Assembly (NCBI GenBank): GCA_044234625.1
Contig: JBIIIP010000107.1
Coordinates: 1 to 10,246, forward strand
Direction of reading: 5' to 3'
Source of the DNA: CACORA01 sp044234625
Lineage (GTDB): Bacteria > Planctomycetota > Planctomycetia > Pirellulales > UBA1268
DNA: 10,246 nt
The notes beneath the pieces were generated by a model that was not told where the DNA came from, made no database searches, and was given only the letters and a program-made list of their open reading frames with translations. Positions 5,749 to 10,246 of this stretch are shown here, in pieces (the first letter of the stretch is position 1; each line of letters opens with the position of its first letter). The translations under genes and the position numbers were made by a program.

Positions 5749-6981
5749 ATGCGTGCGGCGGTGATCGCGATCGGAGACGAACTGACCTCCGGCCAGAGGC
5801 TCGACACGAACAGCCGCTGGCTGTCGGCGGAGCTGGCCGTGTTGGGCATTCCTGTCGTGCTGCATGCCACAGCCAACGACACCCTGGCCATCGGAGAGGC
5901 CGTGTTTCGCGCGGCAGTGGAAAGGGCCGACGTGGTCGTGGCAACGGGCGGCCTCGGCCCGACCGCCGACGACCTCACCCGCGACGTGCTTGCCGCCATC
6001 GCCGACCAGCCGCTGGAGCGATCGCCGGCCGCCTTGGCAGTGGTTGAATCGCGGTTTTCGGTCCGCGGCATGCCGATGCCGGTGAGCAACCGGCGACAGG
6101 CCGACTTTCCCCGCGGCAGCCGCATCATTCCCAACCCCACGGGCACTGCCCCCGGTATCGACATCGACGTGCCCCTCGACGGCCATGTGGCCCGGGTCTT
6201 CGCTCTCCCGGGTGTGCCTGCGGAAATGCACGTCATGTGGCGCGACACCGTGCTGCCCGCCCTGCTGGCGATGCAGCCTGAGCAGGGAACGATTCACTTC
6301 CGTCGCATCAAGTGCTTCGGCGCGGGCGAAAGCGCCATCGAGGGCATGCTGCCGGACCTCACCCGCCGCGGGCGGGAGCCGCTGGTGGGGATCACGGCGC
6401 ACGAGGCCACGATCACGCTGCGGATCGCGGCCCGCGGACCCGATGAGGCGGCATGCCGGGCCGCGATCGGTCCCACCGAGCAGGTCATTCGCAACTGCCT
6501 TGGGCCGCTGGTCTTCGGTGTCGAAGACGAGGAGGTGGAGGACGCGGCCCTGGAGGCCGTCGTGGCGGCGGGCCTGACACTGGCGGTGGTCGAAGCAGGC
6601 ACGCTTGGCCGCGTGACCGCGCTGTTCGCCGAGGCGCAGGCCCGTGCCGCACGGGGAGCGGATGCACCCGCGGTGCCGACAGGCTTTCGCGGTGGTACCG
6701 TCGTGGCTGCCGAACCATGTGGCGGGGCGGCCGCGGTGGCAGAGTCTCTCGCCGACCAGGCACGCCGCGCGTTCGGCACGGCGCTCGGGCTCGGTGTCGG
6801 CGCAGCCCGCCCCGGGCCCGAAGGCCGGCGCGTGATCGAGGTGGCTCTGGCCGGTTCCTCGGGCGTGCGGCGGATCGAGCATGTGCTCGGCGGCGGTCCG
6901 ACGCTCATGCCGGTGCGGGCGGCGAAGACGGCCGTCGATTTCGTCCGCCGCACCCTGCTCGCCGAAGGAGTTGAAGGATGA
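5749..6981 (+). CDS. cinA: CinA-family protein with intact N-terminal domain and degenerate PncC domain
   Basis: This 410-residue protein has full CinA length. The N-terminal half is a molybdopterin-binding-like COG1058 domain, an ADP-ribose/nucleotide pyrophosphatase in characterised CinA proteins. It has GDELTSGQRLDTN (residues 9-21), VVATGGLGPTADDLTRD (63-79), NRRQADFPRG (114-123), NPTGTAPG (129-136) and FALPGVPAEM (151-160), all canonical. The C-terminal half (about 265-410) occupies the place of the PncC nicotinamide-mononucleotide deamidase domain, but its signature AESCTGG reads VEAGTLG (281-287). The later TGIAGPGG-like loop is also unrecognisable (GVGAARPGPEGRR, 349-361). Deamidation of NMN is therefore unlikely, and the protein probably acts through its N-terminal domain in pyridine nucleotide clean-up. 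The start is supported by AGAGG 7 bases upstream. The stop overlaps the next gene by 4 bases (ATGA), so they are translationally coupled. CinA is also named for competence-induced operons in Gram-positive bacteria, but nothing here links it to competence. Confidence 0.92.
   Translation: MRAAVIAIGDELTSGQRLDTNSRWLSAELAVLGIPVVLHATANDTLAIGEAVFRAAVERADVVVATGGLGPTADDLTRDVLAAIADQPLERSPAALAVVESRFSVRGMPMPVSNRRQADFPRGSRIIPNPTGTAPGIDIDVPLDGHVARVFALPGVPAEMHVMWRDTVLPALLAMQPEQGTIHFRRIKCFGAGESAIEGMLPDLTRRGREPLVGITAHEATITLRIAARGPDEAACRAAIGPTEQVIRNCLGPLVFGVEDEEVEDAALEAVVAAGLTLAVVEAGTLGRVTALFAEAQARAARGADAPAVPTGFRGGTVVAAEPCGGAAAVAESLADQARRAFGTALGLGVGAARPGPEGRRVIEVALAGSSGVRRIEHVLGGGPTLMPVRAAKTAVDFVRRTLLAEGVEG
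6965..6970 (+). promoter_or_regulatory. Ribosome binding site of the membrane-anchored HtrA gene
   Basis: AAGGAG, a strong Shine-Dalgarno, lies inside the end of cinA, 7 bases before the ATG at 6978. It fixes the start and allows re-initiation in addition to coupling through the ATGA overlap. Confidence 0.75.
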
Positions 6982-8111
6982 CCTCCGACCCCACCCGCAC
7001 CGCGAACCGGCGCACGCTGTTCCTCTTTGCAGGACTCTTGGCCGTGGTCGCACTGATCGCATGGCCCTCGTTCGTGGCCCGCGTGCACTACGCCCGCACC
7101 CGGGCCGAGCTGGCGGCCCTCCGCGACGCGGCTCTGGGGGCCGAGATGAGCACGGTGGGCAAGTTGTTCACGACGATCGCCCGCGTGATCGGCCCGACCG
7201 TCGTGAACGTCACGTCGAAGCGGCGGGTCGTCGCCTTGGCCGACGAGATCGCCGCGCTACAGGGAGACCGGCTGCCGGCGTTCACCGCCGAGAGCGTCGG
7301 CTCGGGCGTGCTCGTCGATCCCGACGGGCTGATCGTCACCAACTACCACGTCGTGGCACAGGCGGATGGGATCTCCGTGACGCTGGCCGATGGCCGCAGG
7401 TTCACGGCGGACCTTGTGGGGGCCGACGCCGCGACCGATCTGGCCCTGCTACGGATCGACGCCCAGGGCCTGCCACATGCGGAGTGGGGCGACAGTGATT
7501 CCGTGCAGGTCGGCGAGATGGTGTGGGCCATCGGGAATCCCTTCGGCCTCGACCGCACGCTCACCTACGGCATCGTCAGCGCGGTTGGCCGGCGCGGCGT
7601 GATCAACGATCCCTACCAGGAATTTCTCCAGACCGACGCGTCGATCAACCCGGGCAACTCCGGCGGGCCGCTGGTCGACGTGCATGGCCACGTGATGGGC
7701 ATCACGACGGCTATCATGGGTCGGGATTTCCAGGGCATCGGCTTCGCGATACCGAGCAACACGGCCCGCCGTGTGTGTGACGAGATCCGTCGCTTCGGGC
7801 ACGTCGAGCGTGGCTATCTGGGGCTCGCGTTGCGGCGGCCGACGGAGAGCGATGAACAGCTGCCGGCGGCTGGGCCGCCCGGGGCCACGGTCGTCGGCGT
7901 GGAGCCCGGTTCCCCGGCCGCGGCGGCCGGAATCACCGCCGGCGACGTGATCACGGCCTTCGACGACGAGCCCATCGACGACCCGGCCACGCTCGTCCTC
8001 CTGCTCACCCGCACCCCGATCGGCACGGAGGTGCCCATCGCGGTGCGGCGTGGCGACGGTACCGACCGCACGATCACAGTCCGCATCGGCCGGCGTCCCA
8101 GAGAGCCGTAA
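6978..8111 (+). CDS. Membrane-anchored HtrA/DegS-like serine protease with one PDZ domain
   Basis: This 377-residue S1C protease is distinct from the two-PDZ protein at 3016-4341. A short basic N terminus (RTANRRT) is followed by one hydrophobic segment, residues 13-33, with no clear signal peptidase site. It is likely to be anchored in the inner membrane with the protease outside the cytoplasm. A charged, probably helical linker (36-58) precedes the protease domain. The triad is intact: His124 in TNYHVVAQ, Asp154 in ATDLALLRID, Ser228 in NPGNSGGPL. A single PDZ domain spans about 278-372 (RGYLGLALR, GATVVGVEPGSPAAAAGI, GDVITAFDDEPI). Anchor plus protease plus one PDZ resembles DegS, which cuts an anti-sigma factor in E. 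coli, but general quality-control HtrA proteins share this layout. Since no RseA-like target is present, the role stays open. The gene starts within the cinA stop (ATGA) behind a strong Shine-Dalgarno. It ends in TAA and faces the FtsK-like gene. Confidence 0.93.
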   Translation: MTSDPTRTANRRTLFLFAGLLAVVALIAWPSFVARVHYARTRAELAALRDAALGAEMSTVGKLFTTIARVIGPTVVNVTSKRRVVALADEIAALQGDRLPAFTAESVGSGVLVDPDGLIVTNYHVVAQADGISVTLADGRRFTADLVGADAATDLALLRIDAQGLPHAEWGDSDSVQVGEMVWAIGNPFGLDRTLTYGIVSAVGRRGVINDPYQEFLQTDASINPGNSGGPLVDVHGHVMGITTAIMGRDFQGIGFAIPSNTARRVCDEIRRFGHVERGYLGLALRRPTESDEQLPAAGPPGATVVGVEPGSPAAAAGITAGDVITAFDDEPIDDPATLVLLLTRTPIGTEVPIAVRRGDGTDRTITVRIGRRPREP

Positions 8112-8222
8112 CGCGCCGGCCCGCCAGGCCTGCCGCTGCTTTGCCTGGACGCGGCAACGGACCTTTTGTCTGTCGCGACCACCCTCCGCAAACCGCCATT
8201 GCAGCCGCCCGGAGATGGACGC
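8112..8222. other. Convergent intergenic gap with a weak hairpin
   Basis: These 111 bases separate two converging genes. CCAGGC (8124-8129) and GCCTGG (8143-8148) can form a 6-bp stem with a 13-base loop. GCCGC (8132-8136) and GCGGC (8151-8155) give a competing one. A short CCTTTTGTC follows at about 8162 on the plus strand, which could serve as a poor T tract for the protease operon, but the spacing is loose. No convincing intrinsic terminator and no gene are seen. Confidence 0.3.
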
Positions 8223-10246
8223 TCACGACGGCGCGTCACCGGCCGCTGGGGCATCACCGCCCGGCAGGTCGTCGAGCATCTTCGTGAAGTTGAATTCACC
8301 GAAGCCACCAGCCAGCCCGAACGTCTCGCCGTCGGGGAGCGCGTCCGCCTTTTGCTCCGCGGGTTTCACGGCGGCGGGCATACTGGCCGGCGTGCCCTGC
8401 GGCCTTCCAAAAAGATGGCCGCGGACCACGTCGAGCCAGGCAGCCGACGGAAAGGCATACGGCCGAAACTTTTCCAGCGTGCCTGTCTCCTCATGGATGA
8501 ACAGCGCCCGCTGCGGGCCCAGCTTGCCGGCGGCCGGGCTGTCGATCAGCTGGCTCGAATCGGCCTGGCTCATCTGGAAGAGCACCCGCAGTTCGAATTC
8601 CTTGAGCGCGGCCCTCTCGAAGGTGCGCATCAGGTTTGTGAGCGAGTCACACCAGATGATCGTGTGGATGCCGACGGTGGGGCCATCCCGGAGGATCGCG
8701 TTGAAATGCTGGGCCGGCCCAACCTTCTTCTCTCCGCCGAAGGAGAAGCCGAAATCGCCGTCGCTCTTGCGCAACTCGCGGAAGCGAGCCAGGTCGCGAA
8801 TGACGACGAACACGGCCTCCCCATCGAGCACCTGTTCGTCGATCCGCCGCTGCACCTCGGCCGCCAGCCTCTCGAGCACGCCGCCGATGTCGAGCCGGTT
8901 GGCCACCTCGAAGTCGTGGGGCAGGGAGGCGCCGAGCTGCGAGAGGAGCCACTCGGGTTTCTCGTCGGCGATCGCCGGCTCGAACACCACGAACCGCGCG
9001 GCCCGGCCCATCGCGCCTCTCGGATGGGGGTCGTAGCCGGAGGCGAGCGTGACGATCGACATCGCCAGGAGCGCCGTGCCGAGATCCTCCCGCTGCCCGG
9101 CGATCAAGAGATTGGCTCCGCCCTGGCGACGGAAAATGGCGGCCGTCGGATCCTTGATGGCGATCGCCTCCCCCAGCCATGCCATGGCGGCCGTCGGCTC
9201 GTGGCCGTGCACGGTGCCCGACGCCAGGAGCTCGCCGAGCAGCCGGTTGCCGGCCGGGTCGGCCGCCTGGTTGCCGTCGAACACAAGCCGCGGCACCGCG
9301 GGGATGTCGGTGCGGCGATCGGCCAACCGCCGCAGGGCGCCGAGATACCGTTCGCGTCGCTCGTCGTTGAGGAACACCACCTGGAAGGGATTGTTGCCGG
9401 CCACCATGCCGTTGGCGTCGTTGTAGATCGCCTCGCCGGGCCGGGTGAGGAGGCGGGCGGCGGTGTTCTCCTCGGAGAGGATCAGGCTCGAGTCGGCCTC
9501 GTTGCACTGCAGGGCGATGCGCACGGCCATCTGGCCCATCGTGGCCCGCGGCAGGCTGTATGAGCCGCCGAGGGTCTGCGAACCGAGAAGCACGTGCATG
9601 CCGAAGGCCCGGCCTTGTCGGACGAGCCGGTCGAGGATGAGGGCGGCATCCTGAGCGAGCCTGTCGTCCTCGACGAAGATCTCCTGGAACTCGTCGATGA
9701 GGAGGAGGATCCGCGGCATCGGGTCGGGATGCCCGGTTTGGCGGAAACCCGCCACGTCCTGCACCGACAGGTCGCGGAACAGGTCGCCACGCCGCTTCAG
9801 TTCGCGGTCGAGCTGCTCGAGCACCGAAAGGCCGAACTCGCGCTCGCTCTCGATGGCGATGACGCGGGCGTGCGGGAGCTGGTAGAGGTCATAGAGCTTG
9901 AACTCGACGCCCTTCTTGAAGTCGATCAGGTAGAACTGGATCTCGTTGGGGCTGTATTGCAGCGCCAGGCTCGTGATCATCGCGTGCATGAGCGTCGACT
10001 TGCCGGAGCCCGTCTTGCCGGCGATGAGCACATGCTGGCTCGTGCCCTTGCCGAGCTTGATGTACTGGAGCTTCCGGGCCCCGGCCGGCCCCAGCGGCGC
10101 CAGCACCTCGGAGGCCGTGCTGCCCTTCCACCAATCCTCCTCCGCGGGCGCGACGCGGTCGAACGGCACCTCGACCCGCTTGGCCGCCTTGGCGGCCTTG
10201 CCCACCCGCTGGATGATCTCCGTGAACACCTCGTCAGACGGGGCCT
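8223..10246 (-). CDS. FtsK/SpoIIIE-type tandem ATPase, 5' end beyond the right edge
   Basis: The frame is open to the right edge, so only the C-terminal ~674 residues are visible. A GTG at 10229 is in frame but is probably internal; residue numbers here count from it. The first ATPase domain is canonical: Walker A GKTGSGKSTL (71-80), FYLIDFKKGVEF (99-110, typical FtsK/SpoIIIE), Walker B ILLLIDEFQE (174-183) and a sensor-like GSQTLGG (216-222). The second domain (about 360-600) has a ruined P-loop (NLLIAGQREDLGTA, 373-386) and only VVIRDL at Walker B. Paired ADSSLI/ADSSQLI segments (245-250 and 556-562) show the two arose by duplication. The FtsK gamma domain that reads KOPS is absent; the protein ends in a Pro/Ala/Gly tail containing FNFTKMLDDLPGG (646-658). 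This architecture, one active and one degenerate module, is closer to EccC-like motor ATPases than to the divisome DNA translocase. The substrate (DNA or protein) cannot be decided from this fragment. Confidence 0.85.
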   Translation of the reverse strand, partial: APSDEVFTEIIQRVGKAAKAAKRVEVPFDRVAPAEEDWWKGSTASEVLAPLGPAGARKLQYIKLGKGTSQHVLIAGKTGSGKSTLMHAMITSLALQYSPNEIQFYLIDFKKGVEFKLYDLYQLPHARVIAIESEREFGLSVLEQLDRELKRRGDLFRDLSVQDVAGFRQTGHPDPMPRILLLIDEFQEIFVEDDRLAQDAALILDRLVRQGRAFGMHVLLGSQTLGGSYSLPRATMGQMAVRIALQCNEADSSLILSEENTAARLLTRPGEAIYNDANGMVAGNNPFQVVFLNDERRERYLGALRRLADRRTDIPAVPRLVFDGNQAADPAGNRLLGELLASGTVHGHEPTAAMAWLGEAIAIKDPTAAIFRRQGGANLLIAGQREDLGTALLAMSIVTLASGYDPHPRGAMGRAARFVVFEPAIADEKPEWLLSQLGASLPHDFEVANRLDIGGVLERLAAEVQRRIDEQVLDGEAVFVVIRDLARFRELRKSDGDFGFSFGGEKKVGPAQHFNAILRDGPTVGIHTIIWCDSLTNLMRTFERAALKEFELRVLFQMSQADSSQLIDSPAAGKLGPQRALFIHEETGTLEKFRPYAFPSAAWLDVVRGHLFGRPQGTPASMPAAVKPAEQKADALPDGETFGLAGGFGEFNFTKMLDDLPGGDAPAAGDAPS

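Noticed and set aside
3292..5764. Plus-strand frames (3292-4551 and 4106-5764) opposite the protease and the oxidoreductase-like gene
   Set aside because: The products are His/Asp/Arg-rich, have no motif and run antisense to genes with intact catalytic or structural motifs.
5707..7062. Minus-strand 451-codon frame opposite cinA
   Set aside because: It is antisense to a gene with all CinA N-terminal motifs; the product has no recognisable domain.
8112..8222. A defence or secretion cassette next to the FtsK-like ATPase
   Set aside because: The only neighbour in the window is a convergent housekeeping protease, and the gap holds no gene. The partner genes, if any, would be beyond the right edge.
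8166..9563. Plus-strand 465-codon frame opposite the FtsK-like gene
   Set aside because: It mirrors the FtsK-like coding frame, is rich in Arg/Glu/Gly and His, and has no motif. The FtsK frame has intact Walker A and B.
1..10246. tRNA, rRNA, CRISPR arrays, insertion sequences, attachment sites, TPP riboswitch upstream of thiL
   Set aside because: None was seen: no clover-leaf-like or repeat-spacer pattern, no transposase motif, no terminal repeats, and only 66 mostly G+C bases lie upstream of thiL.

Overview
This is a G+C-rich, densely coded bacterial window. The gene content is chromosomal, and I see no mobile element, tRNA, rRNA or CRISPR array. The best guess for origin is a planctomycete (Planctomycetota, Pirellula-like). 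That rests on family resemblance only: an HtrA protease with a distinctive second PDZ domain, an oxidoreductase-like protein ending in two membrane helices, and a tandem-ATPase FtsK/SpoIIIE protein. No search was possible, so the assignment is an inference.

Layout. Positions 1-5701 are all on the minus strand. Read in transcription order (right to left) they encode: a Gfo/Idh/MocA-like membrane-anchored protein (4481-5701), a secreted HtrA-type protease with two PDZ domains (3016-4341), a GntP-family gluconate-type permease (1672-3009), thiamine-monophosphate kinase ThiL (673-1605), the tRNA t6A factor TsaE (153-689), and the start of an isochorismatase-family hydrolase that runs off the left edge (1-143). 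HtrA and GntP are 6 bases apart, ThiL and TsaE overlap by 17 bases, and TsaE and the hydrolase are 9 bases apart, so two tight operon-like groups are likely. A 47-base divergent intergenic region (5702-5748) holds a perfect 12-base palindrome. To its right, cinA (5749-6981) and a membrane-anchored HtrA/DegS-like protease (6978-8111) are read on the plus strand with a 4-base overlap. After a 111-base convergent gap, a large FtsK/SpoIIIE-type ATPase gene (8223-10246) comes in on the minus strand, with its 5' end beyond the right edge.

The gene functions are mostly housekeeping: thiamine diphosphate synthesis, tRNA modification, sugar-acid uptake and envelope protein quality control. They do not form one pathway. 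The most notable feature is three proteins that keep a family fold but have lost the residues needed for its usual chemistry. CinA has a degenerate PncC half, the Gfo/Idh/MocA-like protein has SQP in place of the catalytic EKP, and the FtsK-like protein has a second ATPase domain with a ruined P-loop. I found no convincing undescribed multi-gene system. The best leads are these degenerate domains, a CxxC inside a PDZ domain, a palindrome between divergent genes, and a shared ACAAT-N7-ATG arrangement suggesting leaderless starts.
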